Notes: generated by a model not told the origin, from the letters alone. A stretch of 54,090 nt of DNA from Deltaproteobacteria bacterium (GCA_023474025.1 JAMCYH010000215.1:1-54090); one strand, 5' to 3'. Positions 16,886 to 25,789 are shown, counted from the first letter of the stretch. Made by a program: numbers and translations.

Positions 16886-19794
16886 TAGAATCGTTTGACA
16901 ACAATATCTATCAGCCTATTTAGATATTTCGAAAAGTCAGATACGTCAATTTTGCCCTTGTATTCTTTCAGAATGATTTCTTGCAGAGTCTTCTTTGCTC
17001 CTTTGATAAACTCCTCCCGCTTGGATGAGTTCTGCCAGCCTTCATCTAAAACATCTGACAGTCTGTTTGAGATTTCGTGTACAAGATCGAGTAAAACTTT
17101 TTGGTTAGCACCTTTGATAAACTCTTGGGAAATAGTGAAAAGTCCAAACTCTCGTAGGTCTAAGCCAAGCTCCTTAGCCTCATCGGCTTTACTTTTTATG
17201 TCATTGAGTAATTCATAATACCGTTTTATCCGTTCAGACAAGTCAATTTGCTGATTTTCAAATTCTTTCTTGATAGCGGACAGGCGCTCACTAAACCTTT
17301 GAAAGACAGGATTCGTATCGACATTGATCGATATTTCCTGTTTGATAACCTTTTCCAAATTACGAGCTTTTTCGTCGTCGTCCATTTTATTCAAGCGATC
17401 AAGGGTATAAACATCATTGACCTTCAATTCACGGAAATTGCGGGTAATACCTTCATAATCAATTCGTTCCTGAATTAGGCTCTTTACCTTTTCGCCGTAT
17501 TCAGCTAAAAGCTCGTGATCGATTCCCTGACTTCGATACTCTTTGACAAATGCCAAATAAAAACTGGTGATCCATTCAAATTTTCGTAAGTATTGTGACA
17601 AGAACGGATCAGGGGACAGGACTTCAAACAAAAGTTTTAGACGACTGTATTTGTCAGTGAAGAATTGTTGCTTTCTTTCATTGTCGGCAAATATCTTCAG
17701 TGCTCGACGTAAGTTGTCCATCGAGGGATCTTCAATATTGATCCCGACAAAAAGTTCCATCACTTCGCCCAAGACTTTAGTAAATTCTTCTTTTAGCTTA
17801 TCGATGTTTAGCATGGCTGAGTCGACGATACTTTCATCGAAATCCAGTGCGTCATACAGGTTCTTGGTAATTCCGTAGTAGTCAATAATCTTTCCACACC
17901 CTTTATTTGGATAGACTCGGTTAGTGCGGGCAATGGCTTGAAGCAGGTTATGATCTCGTAACGGCTTATCGAGGTACATGACCTGTTCAACAGGTGCATC
18001 AAATCCCGTAAGTAACATATCGCAGACCAATAAAAATTTGAGTGAGTTCTTGGAATCTTTGAAACGCTCGATAATCTTCTCCCGTTGTCTTTTATTAGTG
18101 TTATATTCTGTCAAATCATCCGTATCTGTATTCGGATCGCCAGGAGAGTACACGACTTCAGACCATTCAGGCGAAGTTAGCTCGTCAATCAATTTTTTGT
18201 ATTTGGCTGTGGCTTCTCGGTCATAACAGACAATCTGAGCTTTGAATCCGTTTGGCTCAACATACAAACGGTAATGTTCCACAATATCTCGTGCTACTGC
18301 CTCCATGCGTTTATCCAGTTTTACCAATGCTTCTTTTTTGCCGTATTTACGCATTAGAAGGTCTTTTTGCTCTTTGGTTAGGTCAGTTGTAAGTTCGTCA
18401 AACTGTTCATCGACTCGTTGTTCGTCAATCGAAAACTTTGACAATCTGGCTTCGTAAGTCACTGGTAAGGTTGCTCCATCATCGATAGCTTGTTGAATCG
18501 AATAATAATCAAGATACCGTTCACCATCTTGACCGAAGTTTCTATGGGTGTTGAGTGTTTTTTTATCAATAGGCGTGCCAGTAAAGCCAAAGAAGAAAGC
18601 CTTTTGCATTGATGTACGAAGGTTTATAGCTGATACTCCCTCGTTATCTCTGTGAGCCTCATCTGATAAAACGATTATGTTTTCGTTGGGATTTTCAATA
18701 TCATGTCCAAGTTCCGTAAATTTCTGGATAGTAGAAATAAAAATACCTCGCTCTTGGTTATAGATTTTCTGCTCCAGTTCACGACGTGAGGTTATACGAA
18801 TCACATTTTTACCACCACAATTTACGAAAGTGTCGTATATCTGATCATCAAGGTCGATACGATCAACTAAAACAAATACCTTCGGATTTTTTAGTTCCTT
18901 ATCAAATCGTAACTTCCATGCAGTGAAGAACATAGTCAAACTTTTTCCAGAGCCTTGTGTATGCCAAATCAGGCCTCGTTTCTTTTCACCGTCTTTGACC
19001 CGATCAACAATCTTGTTGGATGCCCGTAACTGTTGATATCGAGCCATCTTTTTGACCTTACCGTCCTTTTCCTTCTCGAAAACAATAAAATTGGCGATTA
19101 CATCTAATATCCTTTCCTTGCCTAACAACGATTCCAGAGTCATTTCAAGGGCTCCACCGAGATTTTGTTCGAGTTCCTCATCTTTCCACTGTAAAAAGTA
19201 TTGTGGGGGTGTGTAAGTGGTTGCATAGACCGTTTTTAGGCCGTCCGTGGCAATATTGAAGCAGTTTGGCCAATAAAGACGTAGAGCATTTCTTTCATAT
19301 CGTTTGAGTTGGCCGACGGCCTTCGAATAATCAACTGATTCACCAGCCGTAGGGCTCTTAGCTTCAATATCCACAAGTGGTAAGCCATTTACAAAAACCA
19401 TTATGTCTGGCCGTACGTTTTCCAAGTTACCTTCGAAATAGAATTGATTGGTGACAACAAATCGATTATTATCAGGGTTTTCCAGATCTATTATTCGGTA
19501 ATCCCGCATTTTACTTGTGGTAGGGTCTTTTAGGTTTATTCCGTTTCGATAAGCATCTAAAAATGCCTCATTAGTATCCAGCTTTTTGACTTCTCGAAGG
19601 ACATTTTGAGCAACTTCATCATCGACACCATTGATTCGCTTGATTGCATCCAAAATATGCGAAGAAATCAAAAATTCGGTTTCAAACTGACGCAGAGTTG
19701 AATATACCTCTGGTTTTATGTACTCGTAACCCAAAGTTTCAGAAAGAAACTTGATAATATGCTTTTCCACTGTATATTGTTCGTTGAATTTCAT
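16885..19794 (-). CDS. hsdR: Type I restriction enzyme, restriction subunit HsdR
   Basis: HsdR is the motor and nuclease of a type I restriction complex (with HsdM and HsdS), which translocates DNA and cuts it at a distance from unmethylated sites. The 969-aa protein has a PD-(D/E)XK nuclease domain (PDIMVFVNGLPLVDIEAK, residues 129-146). The SF2 translocase follows, with Walker A TQGSGKS (279-285), DEAH (378-381), FTGTP, and late motifs LVCDMLLTGFDAP and QAIARTNRVYP. A long helical C-terminal region presumably binds the methylase core. No truncation is seen. Its start overlaps the end of the preceding membrane-protein gene by four bases. Confidence 0.95.
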   Translation of the reverse strand: MKFNEQYTVEKHIIKFLSETLGYEYIKPEVYSTLRQFETEFLISSHILDAIKRINGVDDEVAQNVLREVKKLDTNEAFLDAYRNGINLKDPTTSKMRDYRIIDLENPDNNRFVVTNQFYFEGNLENVRPDIMVFVNGLPLVDIEAKSPTAGESVDYSKAVGQLKRYERNALRLYWPNCFNIATDGLKTVYATTYTPPQYFLQWKDEELEQNLGGALEMTLESLLGKERILDVIANFIVFEKEKDGKVKKMARYQQLRASNKIVDRVKDGEKKRGLIWHTQGSGKSLTMFFTAWKLRFDKELKNPKVFVLVDRIDLDDQIYDTFVNCGGKNVIRITSRRELEQKIYNQERGIFISTIQKFTELGHDIENPNENIIVLSDEAHRDNEGVSAINLRTSMQKAFFFGFTGTPIDKKTLNTHRNFGQDGERYLDYYSIQQAIDDGATLPVTYEARLSKFSIDEQRVDEQFDELTTDLTKEQKDLLMRKYGKKEALVKLDKRMEAVARDIVEHYRLYVEPNGFKAQIVCYDREATAKYKKLIDELTSPEWSEVVYSPGDPNTDTDDLTEYNTNKRQREKIIERFKDSKNSLKFLLVCDMLLTGFDAPVEQVMYLDKPLRDHNLLQAIARTNRVYPNKGCGKIIDYYGITKNLYDALDFDESIVDSAMLNIDKLKEEFTKVLGEVMELFVGINIEDPSMDNLRRALKIFADNERKQQFFTDKYSRLKLLFEVLSPDPFLSQYLRKFEWITSFYLAFVKEYRSQGIDHELLAEYGEKVKSLIQERIDYEGITRNFRELKVNDVYTLDRLNKMDDDEKARNLEKVIKQEISINVDTNPVFQRFSERLSAIKKEFENQQIDLSERIKRYYELLNDIKSKADEAKELGLDLREFGLFTISQEFIKGANQKVLLDLVHEISNRLSDVLDEGWQNSSKREEFIKGAKKTLQEIILKEYKGKIDVSDFSKYLNRLIDIVVKRF

Positions 19795-20483
19795 TTTGAT
19801 ATTTTGTGAATTTTTATATTTTCTAACATCCTATCCTCATCATCAGACCAATCTTTCTTGAATTCTATTTCCCAGTAAATCGTTTCGGGTTTTACGTTCT
19901 CACCACTCGTTATTGCTTCAAACAGATATTTGCCTTCTTCAATAATGTTTGGAATATGACCACCTGAAACTGGATTAGGTTGTACCATAGTATCGAACCT
20001 GAAACGGGTATTGCCATCAAATAACGGCCTAAACGCTCCAAGATCGCATAAGCGAAATGACTTTGGAGGAATTGAAACTGTTATCGGATGATCATGAGCC
20101 CACACTAAATTCATTGGTAAGAACCATTTCACAATCTCCTTTTTTCGTCCATCTATTTTCCAGAGATTAGAAGCGATTATTTCAATATTTTTGGCAATTT
20201 TATTGTCACTTTCATTCGTGACTCGTATTCGTATGTAAATGGATTTGCTAACAAATTTGCCGTTCTGGTCTGACAGATCGATTTGATGACAATCGGGAGG
20301 TGAAGGTCTGATCTCCACAGACAACTTTGCTTTATTGAACCAATCTTTGATTTTCTCTTGGAACAAGGCAACTATTACGGCAGCAGCAGTAATAGTAGCA
20401 AGCACAACCTGAATCCAAAAACCATTTGAGTCAGCCAATACGGGAACTATTTTAGGAGCTTGTTCGATAATCGTGTTTTGCAT
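19791..20483 (-). CDS. Membrane-anchored beta-sandwich protein between hsdS and hsdR
   Basis: The 230-aa protein is not recognised as a named family. Residues about 23-41 form one hydrophobic helix (GFWIQVVLATITAAAVIVAL). The long soluble part that follows looks beta-rich, with KSIYIRIRVTNES and YLFEAITSGENVKPETIYWEIEF resembling an immunoglobulin-like or receptor-type sandwich. It is embedded between hsdS and hsdR with overlaps or single-base gaps on both sides, so it is translated as part of the operon. A role in membrane tethering or sensing is possible but only inferred. Confidence 0.75.
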   Translation of the reverse strand: MQNTIIEQAPKIVPVLADSNGFWIQVVLATITAAAVIVALFQEKIKDWFNKAKLSVEIRPSPPDCHQIDLSDQNGKFVSKSIYIRIRVTNESDNKIAKNIEIIASNLWKIDGRKKEIVKWFLPMNLVWAHDHPITVSIPPKSFRLCDLGAFRPLFDGNTRFRFDTMVQPNPVSGGHIPNIIEEGKYLFEAITSGENVKPETIYWEIEFKKDWSDDEDRMLENIKIHKISK

Positions 20484-20484
20484 A

Positions 20485-21711
20485 TTAGTTGACCTCTACT
20501 TTCATACTAAAAATATCATCCATCAGTCCGTTTTTTAGGTTTCTACTTTTTTCTAAAGTCATATTTTCATTCCCGATTTTCCTGTCAATTTCAGATAAGA
20601 TAGCAACGATCCTTTTTTGTTCCTGATTATCGGGGACTGGAATCTGGAGTGAACGCATATCTTTTAGAAGAAGATTCTTTTGTGCTGATCCGTTCGAAGT
20701 AATTTGTAATGATGGTAGGATGCAAAGAAAGTAATAGTAAAGATATTCTGCGGATACTATCGATTTCTTTGGTTTTATTATGGCCACACTTTTTTGAAAT
20801 GTAGTCTTTCGAGTTTTTTCTGAGTCGTGAGCTATTGCCATACGGCCGATCGTTCCACTGTTGGTCATTACCAAATCGCCAAGTTCCAGTTGAGTACGTT
20901 TATCAGCTTCTTCAAAATCCAGTCTTGTAATCTGTCGTGAATCAGAATAATCGATGATTCCATTATGTATATCCTTAGAGCTAATAAAATAGTAACCTGA
21001 ATCCTGTTCGTTCTGACAATCTCCATGTTTACCATCAGTAATGAGTGTGCATACTTCTGCAAGCTTGGATATTTTCCATTTTGTATTCTTATCAGATTTT
21101 AGGTACTGACCAATAAGTTCGTTCAACAATCCCTTTTTCAATAATTCGGTTTTTGTAATAATTTGATCTGACTTATGAATTTGAGTTTCGATAGCGTTCA
21201 ACATTTCAGCAACCTTCTTTTGGACTGATAACTCTGGCATAGGAATTTTTAGTAAATCAACAAGTTTCACTTTCAAATGAAGTACAGTTGAGCCATTAGA
21301 TATACTTTGCATGTAGTTTCTGGCATTTGATGAAGTTAGAAAATGATAAAGATAGTCTTTATCTAAAACAGAACCATCCGTTATGAGTTTAGAAATATCC
21401 ATAGAAATCACATATCTTTCTCCGGAACGTATTTTTGGAACAACCAGTGGAGCTCCGATAACATCACCTGCACGAGTAAGATCAGTATTTGCGATAATGA
21501 GATCCCCAGGTTGGACTAATTGATCGTCTTCAGTTTTACCACGATAATACTTTATTCCATTGAAATTGAAGCCGCCCCCTTTTGCTATACATTTCAGTGT
21601 TAGAAAGATTTGACCGTCAGATTCAGATGCGTAATCTTCAGTTTTATAAGTTATTCCTTTCACTACCGTACAAGCATCTCCTAATTTTACTTGTTGCCAT
21701 TTTTGTGTCAT
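20485..21711 (-). CDS. hsdS: Type I restriction enzyme, specificity subunit HsdS
   Basis: HsdS recognises the split target sequence for the M and R subunits. The 408-aa protein shows two target-recognition domains, each followed by a conserved helical spacer. The first half begins WQQVKLGDACTVVKGITYKT and ends KIPMPELSVQKKVAEMLNAIETQI. The second begins WKISKLAEVCTLITDGKHGD and ends QIPVPDNQEQKRIVAILSEIDRKI. Two complete half-sites imply a bipartite target. No second or inverted hsdS fragment was found nearby, so specificity switching by inversion is not indicated. Confidence 0.95.
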   Translation of the reverse strand: MTQKWQQVKLGDACTVVKGITYKTEDYASESDGQIFLTLKCIAKGGGFNFNGIKYYRGKTEDDQLVQPGDLIIANTDLTRAGDVIGAPLVVPKIRSGERYVISMDISKLITDGSVLDKDYLYHFLTSSNARNYMQSISNGSTVLHLKVKLVDLLKIPMPELSVQKKVAEMLNAIETQIHKSDQIITKTELLKKGLLNELIGQYLKSDKNTKWKISKLAEVCTLITDGKHGDCQNEQDSGYYFISSKDIHNGIIDYSDSRQITRLDFEEADKRTQLELGDLVMTNSGTIGRMAIAHDSEKTRKTTFQKSVAIIKPKKSIVSAEYLYYYFLCILPSLQITSNGSAQKNLLLKDMRSLQIPVPDNQEQKRIVAILSEIDRKIGNENMTLEKSRNLKNGLMDDIFSMKVEVN

Positions 21712-21712
21712 A

Positions 21713-22054
21713 TTATTTTTTCACCAATCCAAAAATCGATACTCTATCTAATAGATATTGCCGCTCCATTTTGAGTTTCTCTAACTTTGCTTCGAGCGGT
21801 TTACGCTCCCTTTCCACAATTTTGTCCAAAACAGGTTGACTTACTGGGCCTCTCTTTTTATGCATCGTCATCTCAAGATTATCGATTTCATCTTTTACAG
21901 CAAAGATCTGATCTTCTTTATTTTTTACTTTTCCGAATACCTGCCAAACGTAATAGGCAAATCCAAGAAGCAAACAGGTAGATATGATTGCCAAAACTGC
22001 TCCTGGCAATTTTCCTAACCAATCGTAAATAGTAAGCTGTGTTTGGGTATTCAT
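21713..22054 (-). CDS. Small membrane protein with cytoplasmic coiled coil
   Basis: The 113-aa protein has one N-terminal hydrophobic helix (about residues 12-37). A charged, heptad-like segment then extends to the C-terminus (KNKEDQIFAVKDEIDNLE and later KLEKLKMERQYLL), typical of a coiled coil. No family is recognised. It overlaps the 158-aa gene by four bases and is followed one base later by hsdS. With the 107-aa protein it gives the operon two small membrane-anchored coiled-coil partners. Confidence 0.75.
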   Translation of the reverse strand: MNTQTQLTIYDWLGKLPGAVLAIISTCLLLGFAYYVWQVFGKVKNKEDQIFAVKDEIDNLEMTMHKKRGPVSQPVLDKIVERERKPLEAKLEKLKMERQYLLDRVSIFGLVKK

Positions 22055-22527
22055 ATTTTCATTCTTTGAACCTTTAGCTTTTTATCTTTTTCGTCCCAGT
22101 AGAAATTGACAATTTCCTGGTTATCCAAAGACTCAATGAACTGTACGTTCACTGATTCTTTTAGCTGATTCCAAGCTTCCTGCTCTTCGGGAGGGAATCC
22201 AACGTTTATCGGATTTACATCTCCATTTTTATCCTTGAAATGCAGCTCAATACTTGTATTGATTTTTGCTTGTGGTTTCTTGCTTTTTGCCCATTTGTAA
22301 GCTCTTATCACAGCCCATTGGATTAGCTCAAAAAGTAAACCATCACGAAGGAGCTGATACGCATCTAAATCACGAAAAAGAAGTCGGACTAATTCGGCCT
22401 CGCTAAAAGTCTTGGTAAAATAAGGAGCAACCTCAACTTTTTTCTCCTGCAACAGAGATTGTAATTCAGCAAGTTCTTCTTCTGTAAATTTTCCGTTTAC
22501 TAAGAGTTCCATATTTTTATCCGCCAT
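22051..22527 (-). CDS. Hypothetical soluble protein between hsdM and hsdS
   Basis: The 158-aa protein is not recognised. It is soluble, helical in the first two thirds (EEELAELQSLLQEKK; DAYQLLRDGLLFELIQWAVIRAYKWA) and more beta-like at the end (NTSIELHFKDKNGD). It overlaps its upstream neighbour by 11 bases and its downstream neighbour by 4. Such overlaps suggest the three small proteins are made in fixed ratio and may form one complex. Confidence 0.75.
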   Translation of the reverse strand: MADKNMELLVNGKFTEEELAELQSLLQEKKVEVAPYFTKTFSEAELVRLLFRDLDAYQLLRDGLLFELIQWAVIRAYKWAKSKKPQAKINTSIELHFKDKNGDVNPINVGFPPEEQEAWNQLKESVNVQFIESLDNQEIVNFYWDEKDKKLKVQRMKI

Positions 22528-22840
22528 GCGTAAATTTGTATATTTCGAAAGTCAAACCAGCTACGGCTATGACAATTCCTATTCCAGAAATAATTACACC
22601 GGCGAGAGTAATCTTATTGAGGGCTGCTGTAAGTCTATCTGATGATTTACTGGCTTCTTCAACATTTTTATTGAATCTTTCAGCATTCTGATTTAGCTGC
22701 TCCAGTTTCTGCTCGATACGGCCAATAGTGGAATAAAATCCAGTTGGAGTTGTCTTTTCGGAGAAATACCAAGCAAGTGCGTCTAAAAACTTGTCAACTT
22801 TTTCATCTCTGTTTTTACCTTTCTCAAAATTATTGATCAT
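22517..22840 (-). CDS. Small coiled-coil protein with C-terminal membrane segment
   Basis: The 107-aa protein has a charged helical N-terminus with a coiled coil (GRIEQKLEQLNQNAERF). A strongly hydrophobic segment near the C-terminus (ITLAGVIISGIGIVIAVAGL) probably forms a membrane hairpin or single span. No catalytic motif is visible. It overlaps the 3' end of hsdM by 11 bases. The architecture mirrors the 113-aa protein of the same operon but with the membrane segment at the opposite end. Confidence 0.75.
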   Translation of the reverse strand: MINNFEKGKNRDEKVDKFLDALAWYFSEKTTPTGFYSTIGRIEQKLEQLNQNAERFNKNVEEASKSSDRLTAALNKITLAGVIISGIGIVIAVAGLTFEIYKFTHGG

Positions 22841-24521
22841 AGCCCAGCTCCTTGATAAAACTTGTCACCTGCTTATTGATTTTTTCCCGTTCTGATTCCA
22901 ACTGTTTTAGTTCTTTCCAGACCTTTTTGACATCAATCTGTTCTTGTTCTTCGCTACCATCGATATAACGTCTGACGTTGAGGTTGAACTCGTTTTCCTC
23001 GATTTCCTTCATGTCCACGACTCTGGAGTACTTTTCGACATCCTCGTATTTGTCATACGTTTTGACTATTTTTTCGATGTCCTGTTTTCGGAGTGAGTTC
23101 TGGTTCTTGCCTTCTAAGAAATCCCGCTCTCCATCGATAATAAGTACCTTGCCTTTTTTGTTTTCTGGCTTGTTTTTGTTGAGAATCCAGATTGCAGCAG
23201 GAATACCCGTGCCATAAAAGAGTTTCGGCGGAAGGGCCACGATAGCATCTACAAGGTCATTTTTGAGGATTTGCTCTCTAATACGACCTTCGCTGCCACC
23301 TCTGAACAAAACACCGTGAGGGAGTACTATTCCAGCCCTACCATTTGTGTTCATTGATCGAATAATATGTAGGACGAAGGCAAAATCAGCATTTTTTTGC
23401 GGAGGAAGGTCATAGCCGTCAATTCTGCCGTATTTGTCATTACGATAGACTTCAAATTCCCAATCTTTTATCGAGTAGGGCGGATTTGCTACGGCTATGT
23501 CGAAGGTTTGCAGATTACCAGATTCGGTCAGAAATTGCGGATTTGCCAGCGTGTCCCCCCGACGAATGTCTGCACTATCGAGTCCATGCAAAAACATGTT
23601 TATTTTTGAGATGGCAAAAGTACCAATGTTTAGCTCCTGCCCGTATAGATAAAGGGTACGGGCAATATCTTCACCTGCTTTGTCTTTCAGATAGTTGTAT
23701 GCTTCCAGAAGAAAACCGCCTGATCCCACGGTAGGGTCGTAAATGTGATCTCGTTGGTGTGGTTTGAGAATACCAATAATTACTCGCTCAACCTCCCGTG
23801 GAGTATAGAACTCGCCGCCTTTTTTACCAGCGTCAGCCGCAAACTCCTTGATCAAATACTCATACGCATCTCCAAGCAGATCAGAACTAATGTAGGTACT
23901 TCCGAAATTGTATTGTGAGAAATGATTGATCAGACGCTGAAGGGTTTCATTGGGAAAGCGATCTTTGTTGGCAAAATCAAGATCATCAAAAATCTTGTCC
24001 AGCTTGGGACTATTGACGTTGGTGAGCTTATCGAATACTTCATTTAGTCGTTGACCAATATTTTCTGAAGTATTTTCGATTATTGACCATTTGCAATCTC
24101 TGGGAACTTGGAAGCGGTGATTGTAATCAGCTTCGGCCAAAGCAGGATTACCGTACTCATCCATGACCTTTTTATGTTCTTCATCCCAAACGTCACTGAT
24201 ACGTTTATAGAAAAGGAGGCCAAAAATGTATTTCTTATAGTCTGAACTATCTATTTTGCCTCGAAGAATATCGGCACTTCTCCATAAAAACTGTTCAAGC
24301 TGTGCCAACGTGAGTTTGCTACCGGCCTTTTCAATTAGTATTTGAATGTCTTGTTTGCGGTATTTTCGATCTTTACGTGCACCTACACGGAGAGGAACAA
24401 GTACGCCGCTTTTTTCCCAGTTACGAAGTGTATCGGGATGGATGTTGAATAATTTGGATACCTCACCAATAGTAAGGAGATCAGGAGATTCATTCAGGAC
24501 TTTACTGGCAATAGTTTTCAT
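22830..24521 (-). CDS. hsdM: Type I restriction enzyme, methylase subunit HsdM with N-terminal MerR-like HTH
   Basis: HsdM is the N6-adenine methyltransferase of the complex. The 563-aa protein carries the HsdM helical N-terminal domain (about residues 70-200). The catalytic domain has FYTP (238-241), motif I DPTVGSGGF (262-270) and motif IV NPPY (346-349). Residues about 14-64 are an extra domain reading LTIGEVSKLFNIHPDTLRNWEKSGVL..., a MerR/excisionase-type winged helix-turn-helix absent from ordinary HsdM. It could add DNA contact or autoregulate the operon. It is the first gene of the ten-gene operon and has a well-formed promoter. Confidence 0.95.
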   Translation of the reverse strand: MKTIASKVLNESPDLLTIGEVSKLFNIHPDTLRNWEKSGVLVPLRVGARKDRKYRKQDIQILIEKAGSKLTLAQLEQFLWRSADILRGKIDSSDYKKYIFGLLFYKRISDVWDEEHKKVMDEYGNPALAEADYNHRFQVPRDCKWSIIENTSENIGQRLNEVFDKLTNVNSPKLDKIFDDLDFANKDRFPNETLQRLINHFSQYNFGSTYISSDLLGDAYEYLIKEFAADAGKKGGEFYTPREVERVIIGILKPHQRDHIYDPTVGSGGFLLEAYNYLKDKAGEDIARTLYLYGQELNIGTFAISKINMFLHGLDSADIRRGDTLANPQFLTESGNLQTFDIAVANPPYSIKDWEFEVYRNDKYGRIDGYDLPPQKNADFAFVLHIIRSMNTNGRAGIVLPHGVLFRGGSEGRIREQILKNDLVDAIVALPPKLFYGTGIPAAIWILNKNKPENKKGKVLIIDGERDFLEGKNQNSLRKQDIEKIVKTYDKYEDVEKYSRVVDMKEIEENEFNLNVRRYIDGSEEQEQIDVKKVWKELKQLESEREKINKQVTSFIKELGYDQ

Positions 24522-24568
24522 ATCAATTTCAATATTTGTAATCCAGACTTGGATAACAGTTCAGTGAG

Positions 24569-24597
24569 AGTATAGTACATTTTTTAGAAAATTGCAA
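24569..24597 (-). promoter_or_regulatory. Promoter of the hsd operon
   Basis: On the minus strand TTGCAA (24592-24597) is followed after exactly 17 bases by TATACT (24569-24574). This leaves about 45 bases of leader before the hsdM ATG at 24521. The divergent promoter for the recombinase operon must lie just to the right. Confidence 0.7.
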
Positions 24598-24605
24598 TAG
24601 AAAAG

Positions 24606-24650
24606 TTTCATAGGTTTTCATAGGTTAGATCGTGCGTAATGAAGCTAAAC
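24606..24650. repeat. CATAGGTT direct doublet with a GAAGCTAAAC box
   Basis: CATAGGTT occurs at 24609-24616 and 24619-24626 (period 10). Fourteen bases later comes GAAGCTAAAC (24641-24650), one base away from the GAGGCTAAAC box of the array at 27169-27508. The group sits between the hsdM promoter and a TTGACA box (24653-24658) and may be the operator of the divergent region. Confidence 0.45.
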
Positions 24651-24717
24651 ATTTGACAACAGTTTGCTCTCTGCTACGCTTTACTTATATACAAATAAAA
24701 ATTGAAATAAGATTGAT

Positions 24718-24876
24718 ATGACGACCAAAACTAAGGAAATCAGGCATAGAAAAAAGACCACTTCTCGAACCCCTCTTACCCAAGCCGAAATCATCAGACG
24801 AATCAACCGATCTACCAGAAAATCCTATCGCTATTTTGAGATGTTGATTTGGAACGGAGGTGGCTATGGGAAATAA
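24718..24876 (+). CDS. Small basic protein encoded ahead of the tyrosine recombinase
   Basis: The 52-codon frame starts at the ATG of TTGATATG and encodes a very basic protein (MTTKTKEIRHRKKTTSRTPL at the start). It has a helical LTQAEIIRRINR stretch and ends WNGGGYGK. Its stop overlaps the recombinase ATG by 11 bases, and its last codons contain the GGAGGT that serves as the recombinase ribosome-binding site. It is therefore probably translated and coupled. The charge suggests DNA binding, perhaps as an accessory factor. Confidence 0.55.
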   Translation: MTTKTKEIRHRKKTTSRTPLTQAEIIRRINRSTRKSYRYFEMLIWNGGGYGK

Positions 24877-25789
24877 CTTAGCACTTCCTGATTGGCCATC
24901 TAAAATATTTGCCAACCTGGACGTGACAGAAGCAACCAGACAGGAGTACTACCACAGGATCAGGCTGTTTATTGATTTTGTCCAGTCACACGGATTCACT
25001 CGAAACAGCTATTTGGAATATAAGCGGTATTTGGCTAAGCGGACTAACCTCAGCGTCAGTACCAAGAACAAATATCTGATTGTGGCCAGAGTGTACTGTA
25101 AAGAGTTGAACAGACAAGGATTTGTTCCGATAGATATAACTCTCAATATCAAATCGTTCAAGCAGTCACGCAAACACAAGAAAGATGGCTTCACAGAATC
25201 AGAAGTTCAACAGTTACTTACTGCTGTTCAGGGTTCGGACACCTGTCGCATCAAGGCCTTGCTCAGTCTGTTGGTTCTGCAAGGACTCAGACAGGTTGAG
25301 ATAGTTCGACTGGATGTGACTGAAATTGATCTGGTTTCACAGACGGCTTTTATTAGGGGCAAAGGACAGGATGACACAGAGATCATTGACCTCCATCCAA
25401 CCACAGTTACAGCTCTGAAAGAATACATGAGGTTGTACAAGATCGCTGATGGCCCATTATTCTCGAGCACAAGCAACAATTCAAGTCACGGTCAAAGATT
25501 GACCACCCGCTCACTCAGAAACTTGATCAACCCAATTCTCAAAGAACTGGGTATCGACAGAACCGTACACGGTTTCCGCCACTTCTTTACCACAAAGCTG
25601 ATTCAGTCCTACAAGGGAGATTTGCTCACTGTTGCTCAGTACACCCGCCATAAGAGTCTGGAAATGTTGCAAGTTTATAACGACAACCTGAAACACAAGG
25701 CTGACTTGCCCAAGTATTACGAAACTTTTATTGATATCAATTTCATCCAAAATGAAGCTCCAACTTCCCATAACCCTAATTACAAGTAA
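24866..25789 (+). CDS. Tyrosine recombinase/integrase (XerC/D-like)
   Basis: The 307-aa recombinase, counted from the ATG behind GGAGGT, has a SAM-like N-terminal DNA-binding domain (about 10-95). The catalytic domain follows, with Arg I at R142 (LQGLRQVEI), the beta-hairpin lysine near K166, HGFRH (H235, R238), H262 in RHKSL and the nucleophile Y271 in LQVYND. All catalytic residues are present, so it should be active. It diverges from hsdM. In some genomes such recombinases shuffle hsdS genes, but only one hsdS is visible here, so element integration is the simpler reading. Confidence 0.93.
   Translation: MGNNLALPDWPSKIFANLDVTEATRQEYYHRIRLFIDFVQSHGFTRNSYLEYKRYLAKRTNLSVSTKNKYLIVARVYCKELNRQGFVPIDITLNIKSFKQSRKHKKDGFTESEVQQLLTAVQGSDTCRIKALLSLLVLQGLRQVEIVRLDVTEIDLVSQTAFIRGKGQDDTEIIDLHPTTVTALKEYMRLYKIADGPLFSSTSNNSSHGQRLTTRSLRNLINPILKELGIDRTVHGFRHFFTTKLIQSYKGDLLTVAQYTRHKSLEMLQVYNDNLKHKADLPKYYETFIDINFIQNEAPTSHNPNYK

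Noticed and set aside
20485-21711. Phase-variable hsdS inversion system driven by the nearby tyrosine recombinase
   Set aside because: Only one complete hsdS with two recognition domains is present. No silent partial hsdS or inverted repeat copy of it was seen in the island.
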